The notes under the pieces are model-generated. The model did no database searches, was not told the DNA's origin, and saw nothing but the letters and a program-made list of their open reading frames with translations. 40,521 nucleotides of DNA from Streptomyces sp. ISL-66 (GTDB lineage Bacteria; Actinomycetota; Actinomycetes; Streptomycetales; Streptomycetaceae). Position numbers and translations under genes: made by a program. The stretch covers positions 1-40,521 of the forward strand of contig NZ_JAGGOW010000052.1 in NCBI RefSeq assembly GCF_018614135.1, in the 5' to 3' direction. This document shows positions 8,551-16,333 of the stretch, piece after piece (the stretch's first letter is position 1; every line of letters starts with the position of its first letter).

Positions 8551-8744
8551 CGGGCCTGCGGCGCGTACTGGGCCGGGCCCGGTTCTTCGTACGGGAGTTC
8601 TCGGGCGAGGCGGCGTACGACCGCCACGTCGCCCACGCCCGGACGCACGACCCGGACGCGCCGGTCCCCACCCGCCGGGCCTTCGAGCGCGCCCGCATGG
8701 ACGCCCGCGAGGCCGACCCGCGCGAGGGGTTCCGCTGCTGCTGA
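8547..8744 (+). CDS. YbdD/YjiX-family small protein
   Basis: A 65-residue basic protein starting with the GTG at 8547, which overlaps the cstA stop. Length and features match YbdD/YjiX: an early Arg-rich helix (RRVLGRARFFVREFSGE), a central YDRHVAHARTHDPDAPVPTRRAF block and a C-terminal Cys pair. These small cytosolic proteins are almost always encoded right after a CstA/BtsT transporter and are thought to support transport. Start-stop overlap implies translational coupling. Confidence 0.88.
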   Translation: MTGLRRVLGRARFFVREFSGEAAYDRHVAHARTHDPDAPVPTRRAFERARMDAREADPREGFRCC

Positions 8745-8752
8745 GCGGTACG

Positions 8753-8786
8753 CGAAGGGCCCCGCCGCATCCGGCGGGGCCCTTCG
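8753..8786. terminator. Terminator after cstA-ybdD
   Basis: A perfect 15-bp stem (CGAAGGGCCCCGCCG at 8753-8767, complement at 8772-8786) with the 4-base loop CATC, starting 8 bases after the ybdD stop. There is no long T-run, as is usual in streptomycetes. Confidence 0.9.
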
Positions 8787-8813
8787 CCCGTCCTGCGACT
8801 CAGCGCACCCAGT

Positions 8814-9065
8814 GGCCCGGCCGGCTCGATCCGTCTGAATCTTGAGCCCCTGGCCGGTATGCACCCAGAGTTCGGGCCGGTGCTGCATACAGATGCGCGT
8901 CAGCCACTGGACGATGCGCCCGTGGTCGCCGTCCGGCACGACCTTGCTCCTCAGCACCCCGTCGATGAACTCGAGCCGCAGTCCCTCTGTCTCACGGGCC
9001 GCTATGCGCGCCACGACTTCGAAGTCTTCGGTCAGCATGTGGGGACGGTCGATCATCGCGGTCAT
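8814..9065 (-). pseudogene. Truncated Uma2-family (DUF820) endonuclease remnant
   Basis: An ATG at 9065 preceded by AAGGAGG opens a frame with the typical N-terminus of Streptomyces Uma2 proteins: about 84 recognisable residues including LRLEFIDGVLRSKVVPDGDH and a QGLKIQTDRAGRA block. Intact members are roughly 180-200 residues and continue into the Asp and Glu/Lys nuclease residues, which are missing here. The similarity ends near 8814, next to the cstA-ybdD terminator. The frame then runs on without a stop through antisense of ybdD and cstA to 8217. I read it as a deletion relic. A strong ribosome-binding site remains, so a junk fusion might still be translated. Confidence 0.75.
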
Positions 9066-9143
9066 GCGGAGCTCGCCTCCTTCGACGGTTCTGGTTCCGA
9101 CGATAGGGGCGGGCACCGACAAACGTCCCGCACACTCGACCGC

Positions 9144-9641
9144 ATGGACATCGTCATCAGGGCGGCCGCGGTCGCCGAATACGAAGAGCTGGGCGGGATC
9201 ACCGCGCGGGCCTACCTCGACGACGGGCTGCTGGACTTCTCCGAGGACGACCCGTACCTGAGCCGGCTGCGCGACGTCGCCGGCCGGGCCCCCGACGGGG
9301 AGGTCCTCGTCGCGGAGCACGACGGCACGCTGCTCGGCTGCGTGACCTTCGCCCCTCCCGGCAGCCCGCTGTGCGACATCGCCGGACCCGGCGAGGCGGA
9401 GTTCCGGATGCTGGCCGTCTCCCCCGCGGCGCGCGGCCGCGGCGCCGGCGAGGCGCTGGTGCGCGCCTGCATGACCCGCGCCCGGGAACTGGAGGGCGTG
9501 GACCACCTGGTGCTCTCGACCACGGACAAGATGCTGGGAGCCCACCGGATCTACCACCGGCTGGGCTTCGTCCGGACGCCGGAGCGGGACTGGTATCCGA
9601 TCCCCGGCCTCCCCCTGCTCACCTACCGCATCGAGGTGTGA
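9144..9641 (+). CDS. GNAT-family N-acetyltransferase
   Basis: A 165-residue single-domain GNAT protein. The central strand and acetyl-CoA loop read EFRMLAVSPAARGRGAGEALV, with the RGRGAG pyrophosphate-binding motif near residues 104-109. The C-terminal motif B region is AHRIYHRLGFVRTPERDWYP. This arrangement resembles acyl-CoA N-acyltransferases acting on small molecules or peptides; the substrate is unknown. The ATG at 9144 lacks an obvious ribosome-binding site. It stands alone between the Uma2 relic and the nrd regulatory region. Confidence 0.85.
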   Translation: MDIVIRAAAVAEYEELGGITARAYLDDGLLDFSEDDPYLSRLRDVAGRAPDGEVLVAEHDGTLLGCVTFAPPGSPLCDIAGPGEAEFRMLAVSPAARGRGAGEALVRACMTRARELEGVDHLVLSTTDKMLGAHRIYHRLGFVRTPERDWYPIPGLPLLTYRIEV

Positions 9642-9664
9642 CGGTGCGCCGACTCCGGTGAAGG

Positions 9665-9712
9665 ACACAACATGTGGGGGCTACCGCATACGGTCGCCCC
9701 CACATGTATGCT
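9665..9712. promoter_or_regulatory. Paired NrdR boxes at the nrdA promoter
   Basis: Two 16-bp boxes centred on ACATGT at 9670-9675 and 9702-9707 are 32 bp apart centre to centre, the spacing of NrdR box pairs (about three helical turns). The inner arms form a perfect 12-bp inverted repeat (ACATGTGGGGGC, 9670-9681, with its complement at 9696-9707). Box 1 (ACACAACATGTGGGGG) fits most of the NrdR consensus acaCwAtATaTwGtgt. TATGCT at 9707-9712 may be the -10, so bound NrdR would block RNA polymerase. NrdR control of nrd genes is established in Streptomyces; site assignment is by pattern. Confidence 0.75.
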
Positions 9713-9715
9713 CAG

Positions 9716-9822
9716 GGCTGCTGTCGCCGCAGGGAAATCCGGTGTGAATCCGGAACTGTCCCGCAACGGTATGAAAAGTCCGAGGACCTGCCGACAGTGC
9801 GCCCGGGTCGACCGAACCGGGT
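9716..9822 (+). ncRNA. Cobalamin (B12) riboswitch controlling nrdA
   Basis: Core elements appear in order: CTGTCG (9721-9726) closing with CGACAG (9792-9797); GGGAAATCCGGTGTGAATCC; CTGTCCCGCAAC; and the B12-box-like AGTCCGAGGACCTGCC (9777-9792). A further hairpin (CCCGG/CCGGG, about 9802-9821) follows. The leader between it and the nrdA start at 9952 is about 130 bases and probably contains the expression platform. In S. coelicolor the nrdABS operon is switched off by adenosylcobalamin through such a riboswitch, so the B12-dependent class II enzyme is used when B12 is plentiful. Edges are approximate. Confidence 0.95.
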
Positions 9823-9951
9823 GCCGATACGTCCGGGCCTCGAGGTTGGGCCGGTGGACGCCGTGCGGTGTACGCGTTCCTGCCACGCCCCGCATGCGCC
9901 TCCCCGTGCCCGCCCGCCGAAGACCGGGCCGAGCGAGGGAGAGCTCCCGCC

Positions 9952-12363
9952 GTGACCATCGCGCCTTCCGCACCGCGCGCCGAGTCCGTTTCTGGCGACA
10001 ACACCGAGGGCCCGGGGGCCGCGCTGTTGCGTACCCTCACCGAACTGACGGCGGACCTCCCCGACACCGACCCCGGCCGGGTCGCCGCCGCCGCCCTGCG
10101 CGGCCGCAGCGCCGGCGCCGACGAGGCGGAGCTCCGTACGCTCGCCACCGAGGCGGCCGCCGGCCTGATCTCCGAGGACCCGGCGTACTCCCGCCTCGCC
10201 GCCCGCCTGTTGACGCTGGCCGTGCGCGACGAGGCCGCCGGCCAGGGCGCCGGCTCGTTCTCGCAGTCCGTCGAGGTGGGCCACCGCGAGGGCCTGATCG
10301 CCGACCGCACCGCCGACTTCGTACGCCTCCACGCGAGGCGGCTCGACGCGCTGGTCGAGCACGCGCTCACCGAGGGCGCCGACGACCGCTTCGGCTTCTT
10401 CGGCCTGCGCACCCTGCACAGCCGCTACCTGCTGCGCCACCCGATCACCCGCCAGGTCATCGAGACCCCGCAGTTCTTCATGCTGCGCGTGGCCGCCGGC
10501 CTGGCCGAGAACGAGAGCGTGCAGGCGGTCGAGGAAGTGGCCTCGCTGTACCGGCTGATGAGCCGCCTCGACTACCTGCCGTCCTCCCCCACGCTCTTCA
10601 ACTCCGGTACCCGCCACCCGCAGATGTCCTCCTGCTACCTGCTGGACTCCCCGCTGGACGAGCTCGACTCGATCTACGACCGCTACCACCAGGTCGCCCG
10701 CCTCTCCAAGCACGCCGGCGGCATCGGTCTCTCGTACTCCCGCATCCGCGCCCGCGGCTCCCTGATCCGCGGCACGAACGGCCACTCCAACGGCATCGTG
10801 CCGTTCCTGAAGACGCTGGACGCCTCCGTCGCCGCCGTCAACCAGGGCGGCCGGCGCAAGGGCGCGGCCGCCGTCTACCTGGAGACCTGGCACGCGGACA
10901 TCGAGGAGTTCCTGGAGCTCCGCGACAACACCGGCGAGGACCAGCGCCGTACGCACAACCTGAACCTCGCCCACTGGGTGCCGGACGAGTTCATGCGCCG
11001 CGTGAACGCCGACGCCGACTGGTCGCTGTTCTCCCCGGCCGAGGTCCCCGAGCTCGTGGACCTGTGGGGCGAGGAGTTCGACGCCGCGTACCGAAAGGCC
11101 GAGGCCGCGGGCCTGGCCCGCAAGACCATGCCCGCCCGCGATCTGTACGGCCGGATGATGCGCACCCTCGCGCAGACCGGCCAGGGCTGGATGACCTTCA
11201 AGGACGCCTCCAACCGCACGGCGAACCAGACCGCCGAGCCGGGCACCGTCGTCCACTCCTCGAACCTGTGCACCGAGATCATCGAGGTCACCAACGACGG
11301 CGAGACGGCCGTCTGCAACCTCGGTTCGGTCAACCTCGGCGCCTTCGTGCTGCCAGGAGCGCGCGGGCTGGAGGATGCCATCGACTGGGAGCGGCTGGAC
11401 GAGACCGTTCGCACGGCCGTGACCTTCCTCGACCGCGTCGTGGACATCAACTTCTACCCGACCGAGCAGGCCGGCCGCTCCAACGCCCGCTGGCGCCCGG
11501 TGGGTCTGGGCGCGATGGGCCTCCAGGACGTCTTCTTCCAGCTGAAGCTCCCCTTCGACTCCCCCGAGGCGAGGGCGCTGTCCACGAAGCTCTCCGAGCG
11601 CATCATGCTCGCGGCGTACGAGGCCTCGTGCGACCTGGCCGAGCGCGGCGGCCCGCTCCCCGCCTGGGAGCAGACCCGTACCGCCCGCGGCGTCCTGCAC
11701 CCCGACCACTACGACGTGGAGCTGAACTGGCCGGAGCGCTGGGACGCGCTGCGCGCCCGCGTCGCGAAGTCCGGCATGCGCAACTCGCTGCTCCTCGCGA
11801 TCGCCCCGACGGCGACCATCGCCTCCATCGCGGGCGTGTACGAGTGCATCGAGCCGCAGGTCTCCAACCTCTTCAAGCGCGAGACGCTGAGCGGGGAGTT
11901 CCTCCAGGTCAACGGCTACCTGGTGCGGGAGCTCAAGCGGCTCGGCGTCTGGGACGCGCAGACCCGCGAGGCGCTGCGCGAGGCCAGCGGCTCCGTCCAG
12001 GGCTTCGGCTGGATCCCGGCAGAGGTCCGCGAGCTGTACCGCACGGCGTGGGAGATCCCGCAGCGCGCCCTGATCGACATGGCCGCGGCCCGTACGCCGT
12101 TCCTCGACCAGTCGCAGTCGCTGAACCTGTTCCTGGAGACGCCGACCATCGGGAAGCTGTCCTCGATGTACGCCTACGCCTGGAAGCAGGGCCTGAAGAC
12201 CACGTACTACCTGCGCTCGCGCCCGGCGACGAAGATCGCCCGTGCCGCGCAGGCCGCCACCCCCGCGGCGCTCCCGCAGGCCGACGCCGCAGCCGACGCG
12301 GCGGCCGCGGAAGCGCTCGCCTGCTCCCTTGAAAACCCCGAGTCCTGCGAGGCCTGCCAGTGA
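9952..12363 (+). CDS. nrdA: Class Ia ribonucleoside-diphosphate reductase, large subunit
   Basis: An 803-residue catalytic subunit reducing NDPs to dNDPs. Active-site features: Cys228 in MSSCYLLDS and Cys455 in VCNLGSVNL form the redox pair, Cys440 in SNLCTEI is the thiyl radical, and Glu442 is nearby. The radical-transfer tyrosines lie in KTTYYLRSRP near residue 755. The C-terminal shuttle Cys pair is CEAC (799-802). The N-terminal ATP-cone looks degenerate or absent: no typical cone motif precedes the LRTLATEAAAGLISEDPAYS segment. The GTG at 9952 follows GAGGGAGAG; upstream in-frame codons lie in the riboswitch leader. The stop overlaps nrdB (TGATG). Expression is controlled by the NrdR boxes and the B12 riboswitch upstream. 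Confidence 0.96.
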   Translation: MTIAPSAPRAESVSGDNTEGPGAALLRTLTELTADLPDTDPGRVAAAALRGRSAGADEAELRTLATEAAAGLISEDPAYSRLAARLLTLAVRDEAAGQGAGSFSQSVEVGHREGLIADRTADFVRLHARRLDALVEHALTEGADDRFGFFGLRTLHSRYLLRHPITRQVIETPQFFMLRVAAGLAENESVQAVEEVASLYRLMSRLDYLPSSPTLFNSGTRHPQMSSCYLLDSPLDELDSIYDRYHQVARLSKHAGGIGLSYSRIRARGSLIRGTNGHSNGIVPFLKTLDASVAAVNQGGRRKGAAAVYLETWHADIEEFLELRDNTGEDQRRTHNLNLAHWVPDEFMRRVNADADWSLFSPAEVPELVDLWGEEFDAAYRKAEAAGLARKTMPARDLYGRMMRTLAQTGQGWMTFKDASNRTANQTAEPGTVVHSSNLCTEIIEVTNDGETAVCNLGSVNLGAFVLPGARGLEDAIDWERLDETVRTAVTFLDRVVDINFYPTEQAGRSNARWRPVGLGAMGLQDVFFQLKLPFDSPEARALSTKLSERIMLAAYEASCDLAERGGPLPAWEQTRTARGVLHPDHYDVELNWPERWDALRARVAKSGMRNSLLLAIAPTATIASIAGVYECIEPQVSNLFKRETLSGEFLQVNGYLVRELKRLGVWDAQTREALREASGSVQGFGWIPAEVRELYRTAWEIPQRALIDMAAARTPFLDQSQSLNLFLETPTIGKLSSMYAYAWKQGLKTTYYLRSRPATKIARAAQAATPAALPQADAAADAAAAEALACSLENPESCEACQ

Positions 12364-13394
12364 TGAGCTCCAACGACGTGAAGTCCTCAGCGAGCAAGAA
12401 CCTCCTCGACCCGGGGTTCGAGCTGACCCTCCGTCCCATGCGCTACCCGGACTTCTACGAGCGCTACCGGGACGCGATCAAGAACACCTGGACCGTCGAG
12501 GAGGTAGACCTCCACTCGGACGTCGCCGACCTGGCCAAGCTCACGCCCGGCGAGCAGCACATGATCGGCCGTCTGGTCGCGTTCTTCGCGACGGGCGACT
12601 CGATCGTCTCGAACAACCTGGTGCTGACGCTCTACAAGCACATCAACTCCCCGGAGGCGCGCCTGTACCTGTCGCGCCAGCTGTTCGAGGAGGCCGTGCA
12701 CGTCCAGTTCTACTTGACGCTGCTCGACACCTACCTGCCCGACCCGGACGACCGCGCGGCCGCCTTCGACGCGGTCGAGGAGATCCCCTCGATCCGCGAG
12801 AAGGCCCAGTTCTGCTTCAAGTGGATCAACGAGGTCGAGAAGCTGGACCGGCTGGAGACGCAGGCCGACCGCCGCCGCTTCCTGCTGAACCTGATCTGCT
12901 TCGCGGCGTGCATCGAGGGCCTGTTCTTCTACGGTGCCTTCGCGTACGTCTACTGGTTCCGCTCGCGCGGCCTGCTGCACGGCCTGGCCACGGGAACCAA
13001 CTGGGTCTTCCGCGACGAGAGCGCCCACATGAGCTTCGCCTTCGAGGTCATCGACACGGTCCGCAAGGAGGAGCCGGAGCTCTTCGACGAGACGCTCCAG
13101 CAGCAGGTCGTCGACATGCTGAAGGAGGCCGTCGAGGCGGAGCTGCAGTTCGGCCACGACCTGTGCGGTGACGGCCTGCCGGGCATGAACACCGAGTCGA
13201 TGCGCGCATACCTGGAGTGCGTCGCGGACCAGCGTCTGGCCCGCCTCGGTTTCGCCCCGGTGTACGGCTCGCAGAACCCGTTCTCCTTCATGGAGCTCCA
13301 GGGCGTCCAGGAGCTGACGAACTTCTTCGAGCGCCGCCCGTCGGCCTACCAGGTCGCGGTGGAGGGCACGGTCGACCTGGACGAGGACTTCTAG
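12363..13394 (+). CDS. nrdB: Class Ia ribonucleotide reductase, small (radical) subunit
   Basis: A 343-residue di-iron subunit. Metal ligands are Asp79, Glu110, His113, Glu185, Glu219 and His222. The radical site, four residues after His113, is Tyr117 in EAVHVQFYLTLL, so this is a tyrosyl-radical (class Ia) protein, not the Phe-bearing Mn/Fe class Ic. The C-terminal tail (AVEGTVDLDEDF) is the flexible segment that docks on NrdA. The ATG at 12363 overlaps the nrdA stop by one base, indicating coupling; a GTG directly before it is also possible. After the gene an opposite-strand small ORF interrupts the path to nrdS. Confidence 0.95.
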   Translation: MSSNDVKSSASKNLLDPGFELTLRPMRYPDFYERYRDAIKNTWTVEEVDLHSDVADLAKLTPGEQHMIGRLVAFFATGDSIVSNNLVLTLYKHINSPEARLYLSRQLFEEAVHVQFYLTLLDTYLPDPDDRAAAFDAVEEIPSIREKAQFCFKWINEVEKLDRLETQADRRRFLLNLICFAACIEGLFFYGAFAYVYWFRSRGLLHGLATGTNWVFRDESAHMSFAFEVIDTVRKEEPELFDETLQQQVVDMLKEAVEAELQFGHDLCGDGLPGMNTESMRAYLECVADQRLARLGFAPVYGSQNPFSFMELQGVQELTNFFERRPSAYQVAVEGTVDLDEDF

Positions 13395-13410
13395 GTCCTT
13401 CCAAGCCCTG

Positions 13411-13638
13411 CTAGGCCCTGCTAGGCCCCCGGCCCACGCGCACGGTGACACCGGGCGTACGGCCGGGGGCCGGCTCACGCCGGTGCCGGTCCCGCACGGC
13501 CCGCGGGTCCTGCCCGGCCGCGCGGATCTGCCGTTCGAGGCGGCGCTCGCGACCGGCCCAGTAGAGGGAGGGGCCCAGGAGGAGGGCGGCGACGGCGAGG
13601 ACGACGAGGTAGTCGAGGAAGTCGACGAAGGTGTTCAT
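13411..13638 (-). CDS. Small single-span membrane protein, unknown function
   Basis: A 75-residue ORF from the ATG at 13638 with almost exclusively G/C third positions, as in real genes here. One hydrophobic helix (DYLVVLAVAALLLGPSLYWAG, about residues 9-29) is followed by a very basic cytoplasmic tail (RERRLERQIRAAG, then Arg/Pro-rich). There is no recognised domain and no clear ribosome-binding site. It is convergent with nrdB (16 bases apart) and divergent from nrdS (81 bases), so it splits nrdAB from nrdS. It could instead be a chance frame, but the transmembrane design and codon bias favour a gene. Confidence 0.6.
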   Translation of the reverse strand: MNTFVDFLDYLVVLAVAALLLGPSLYWAGRERRLERQIRAAGQDPRAVRDRHRREPAPGRTPGVTVRVGRGPSRA

Positions 13639-13669
13639 GACTCCACTCTCGCCAGGAAGACCAAGATCA

Positions 13670-13710
13670 GACAGTGGCAGGACTGTCACGGAAGAGCGAA
13701 TTACTGCCAC
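13670..13710. promoter_or_regulatory. Inverted repeats in the nrdS divergent promoter region
   Basis: GTGGCAG at 13674-13680 and CTGCCAC at 13704-13710 form a 7-bp inverted repeat 30 bp apart. GACAGT (13670-13675) and ACTGTC (13682-13687) form a second one. TGGCAG half-sites resemble targets of AdpA-like AraC regulators (TGGCSNGWWY), and NrdS has the same domain layout, so this may be its own operator. This is an inference. Confidence 0.45.
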
Positions 13711-13719
13711 ACTGGAGTC

Positions 13720-14688
13720 ATGCTGAAAAACGTGGCCGTGGCCGTGGTGAACGGGGTCGCCCCCTTCGAGATGGGCATCTTCTGCGAGGTGTTCGGGATC
13801 GACCGCAGCGCGATGGGCCTGCCGACCTACGACTTCGCCGTCTGCGCGGTGGAGGACAACCCCCTCACCGTCGGCGACGGCCATTACAGCCTCACGCTCC
13901 CCCACGGGATCGAGCGGCTGGAGGAGGCGGACCTGATCTGCCTGCCCGCCGACCGCGAGGCCCCCTCCCGCGCCTACCCGGAGCCGCTGATGGAGGCCCT
14001 GCGCCGGGCCGAGGACCGTGGTGCGCGCCTGCTCAGCGTGTGCAGCGGCGCCTTCATGCTCGGCGCGGCCGGCCTGCTCGACGACCGGCGCTGCACCACG
14101 CACTGGATGCACGCCCCGACCCTGGCCCGCCGCTTCCCGCGGGCGCGGGTCGACCCGGACGTGCTGTACGTGGACGAGGGCTCGGTGATCACCTCGGCCG
14201 GTACCGCCTCCGGGATCGACGCGTGCCTGCACGTCGTACGGCAGGAGCAGGGCGCGGAGGTGGCCAACACCATCGCCCGGCGGATGGTCGTACCGCCTCA
14301 CCGGGACGGCGGACAGGCCCAGTTCATCCAACGGCCGCTGCCGCGGACGGGGTGCGACACGGTGGGCGGGGTGATCGGCTGGATGGCCCGCCACCTGGAC
14401 GAGGAGATCACGGTCGAACAGCTCGCGGAGCGGGCCCACATGTCCGCGCGGACCTTCGCCCGCCGCTTCCTCCAGGAGACGGGGACGACCCCGTACCAGT
14501 GGGTGCTGCGGCAGCGCGTACTGCTGGCCCAGGAGCTGCTGGAATCCACGGACGACACGGTCGACGCGATCGCCGGCCGCTGCGGCTTCGGCAACGCGGC
14601 CGCCCTGCGCCACCACTTCCTGCGGACCCTGGGAACCACTCCGAACTCCTTCCGGCGGACCTTCCGGGGGCCGCGGGCCGCGGCCTGA
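13720..14688 (+). CDS. nrdS: NrdS, AraC-family regulator with DJ-1/PfpI-like N-terminal domain
   Basis: A 322-residue protein. The N-terminal glutamine-amidotransferase-like (DJ-1/PfpI) domain covers about residues 3-185 and includes LLSVCSGAFMLGAAGLLDDR with a nucleophile-elbow Cys. The C-terminal AraC double helix-turn-helix is about 215-320 (ITVEQLAERAHMSARTFARR; DAIAGRCGFGNAAALRHHF). This is the AdpA/GlxA/FtrA layout. The gene next to nrdAB in S. coelicolor, nrdS, encodes such a regulator and was described as part of an nrdABS operon. Here 325 bases and an opposite-strand ORF separate it from nrdB, so it may also have its own promoter. The ATG at 13720 follows ACTGGAGTC, a modest ribosome-binding site. 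Confidence 0.85.
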   Translation: MLKNVAVAVVNGVAPFEMGIFCEVFGIDRSAMGLPTYDFAVCAVEDNPLTVGDGHYSLTLPHGIERLEEADLICLPADREAPSRAYPEPLMEALRRAEDRGARLLSVCSGAFMLGAAGLLDDRRCTTHWMHAPTLARRFPRARVDPDVLYVDEGSVITSAGTASGIDACLHVVRQEQGAEVANTIARRMVVPPHRDGGQAQFIQRPLPRTGCDTVGGVIGWMARHLDEEITVEQLAERAHMSARTFARRFLQETGTTPYQWVLRQRVLLAQELLESTDDTVDAIAGRCGFGNAAALRHHFLRTLGTTPNSFRRTFRGPRAAA

Positions 14689-14717
14689 CCTGACCTGACC
14701 TGCCCGGCCCGGCCCGG
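14684..14717. repeat. Short tandem pentanucleotide repeats at the nrdS end
   Basis: CCTGA is repeated three and four-fifths times from 14684, with the nrdS stop inside the first unit, followed by CCCGG three times (14703-14717). Probably slippage; no function is suggested. Confidence 0.8.
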
Positions 14718-14775
14718 CAACGACAGGTGAGATCCGCCCGCGCGGTGTGATCACGACTTGGTAGCGTCCCCACCC

Positions 14776-16257
14776 ATGGGGAGAAACGCCTGGGTGACCA
14801 GGTTCTTGGGTGGGGGCGCACTGGTGTGCGCGATATCGGGCATATGGATCCTGCTGTACCACGCGGGGATGGACGTGCGCCGGCCGGACGTGACGGTCCC
14901 GTGGGGGGCGGCCCTGGTGCTGGCCGCCGGCTGGGTGTGGGCCGGCTCCCGGCCGGTCCCGGTCCCGCCGCTGCGGACGGTGGATCCGGCGCCGGCGCCG
15001 CCGACGCGGCTGCCGATGAGGAGGTTCCGAGGGGTCCTGCCGTGGCTCCTGACCCTGTTGGTGGTCTGGCCCGCCCTCTCCGTGGTCACGGAGGTGTCCG
15101 GCCGGGCGGACGGTGACGACATGCGGCGGATCGCGGCCATCCAGAAGGCCGGCGCCGCGGTGGCCAAGGGCAGGGTCGTCGACGTCCAGTCGCTGGTGAG
15201 GAACGGCAACCTTTGGTACGACGGTGACGTGACGGTCGAGCTGCCCGTCCGTACCGGGGGCGCCAGTCACGGCACGGTGGAGGTGCTCAATGCCCACTTC
15301 GGGCAGAAGCAGAAGGATCTGGGCTACTCGTACGAGCTGGGCAACCTGGACAAGGCCCTGGCAGCCACCGCGCCGGTCCCGGTGCTGTACGCCCCGACCG
15401 CGCCCGAGCTCGGAGGCGTCATCGACATCAACGGCAACGTCGGCCGGTACGCCGCGGCGGACTCGCCGTACGCGTTCTCCTCGGCGCCCGGGCTGACCCA
15501 GTTCCTTCTGTGGGTGCCCGGCAGCCTCGTACTGCTGGTTCTCCTGTGCACCATCCCGTTCCTCCGGGCACTGCGCGCGGGCCGGACCCTGCGGTCCGAC
15601 GCCCGCGACGGGGCCGCCCTGCCCGCCGTACGGGCCAAGATCACCTCGGCCCGGCGGGACGACCACACGGCGCTGGGCCGCCGGGACGGCACGGTCGCGG
15701 TGAAGTCGCGCCACCGGCTGCGGTTCGAGCTGGAGGACGGCTCCGAGCTGCTGATCGGCGCCGGCACCCTCGGCAACGGCCCCAAACCGCAGCAGCTGGC
15801 CCGCCTCGCGGCCCGGCTGGGCGACCGGCCCGGCTGGCTCTGCGGTGCCCGGAACTGGCGGCTGATCAGGCACCTCCAGCCGGTGGTCTTCGTCACCGAC
15901 GAGGGAGAGGCGCTCTGGCTGACGATGGAACGCGAGGACTTCGAGCGGGTCATCGCCCCCGCCGGCCCCGTCGAGCTCGACCCGGAGCGTCGGGTGGCGC
16001 TCTGCCCCACCCCCAGCGCGGTGGTGGCCGGGGCACACTGGCCCTGGCTCGGCGGCATGCTGCTGTCCTACGCCCTGACGGTGCTCGTCCTGATCGGCCC
16101 GATGACCTCGGCCGCCTCGTTCTGGCTGACCATGCTCGCCACGACGGTGCTGTTGGCCTCCACCGTCTTGCTGTTCAGACGCCGGTCGCGGCTCGGCGGC
16201 CGGACGGGCCGCTGGGCGGTCCACGAGACCCGCGCCCCCGAAATCGGCCCGGCCTGA
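14776..16257 (+). CDS. Multi-pass membrane protein of unknown function
   Basis: A 493-residue protein I cannot assign to a family. Three membrane segments lie in the first 110 residues. A roughly 130-residue extracytoplasmic region follows (includes LWYDGDVTVELPVRTGG), then a segment near 240-260 (LLWVPGSLVLLVLLCTIPFL), a cytoplasmic domain of about 165 residues (contains RFELEDGSELLIGAGTLGNG), and two final segments near 425-475. This looks like an envelope protein with domains on both sides. The ATG at 14776 has no ribosome-binding site, but TAGCGT at 14762-14767 is placed as a -10 for a leaderless message. It ends at a shared terminator facing def. Confidence 0.8.
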   Translation: MGRNAWVTRFLGGGALVCAISGIWILLYHAGMDVRRPDVTVPWGAALVLAAGWVWAGSRPVPVPPLRTVDPAPAPPTRLPMRRFRGVLPWLLTLLVVWPALSVVTEVSGRADGDDMRRIAAIQKAGAAVAKGRVVDVQSLVRNGNLWYDGDVTVELPVRTGGASHGTVEVLNAHFGQKQKDLGYSYELGNLDKALAATAPVPVLYAPTAPELGGVIDINGNVGRYAAADSPYAFSSAPGLTQFLLWVPGSLVLLVLLCTIPFLRALRAGRTLRSDARDGAALPAVRAKITSARRDDHTALGRRDGTVAVKSRHRLRFELEDGSELLIGAGTLGNGPKPQQLARLAARLGDRPGWLCGARNWRLIRHLQPVVFVTDEGEALWLTMEREDFERVIAPAGPVELDPERRVALCPTPSAVVAGAHWPWLGGMLLSYALTVLVLIGPMTSAASFWLTMLATTVLLASTVLLFRRRSRLGGRTGRWAVHETRAPEIGPA

Positions 16258-16271
16258 GACCGGTTACGCGC

Positions 16272-16319
16272 GAAGGCGCCCCGCTCCGGTCAGGTTCGTA
16301 CCGGTGCGGGGCGCCTTTC
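16272..16319. terminator. Bidirectional terminator between the membrane protein gene and def
   Basis: Arms AAGGCGCCCCGC (16273-16284) and GCGGGGCGCCTT (16306-16317) are perfect complements. CCGGT/ACCGG forms an inner stem. TTTC follows on the plus strand and the opening GAA gives TTC on the minus strand, so it can serve both convergent genes. Confidence 0.88.
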
Positions 16320-16333
16320 GTATGCCGGGGCTG

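Noticed and set aside
12690..12725. Class Ic (Mn/Fe) small subunit of ribonucleotide reductase
   Set aside because: Tyr117 is present at the radical position after EAVH, whereas class Ic has Phe there.
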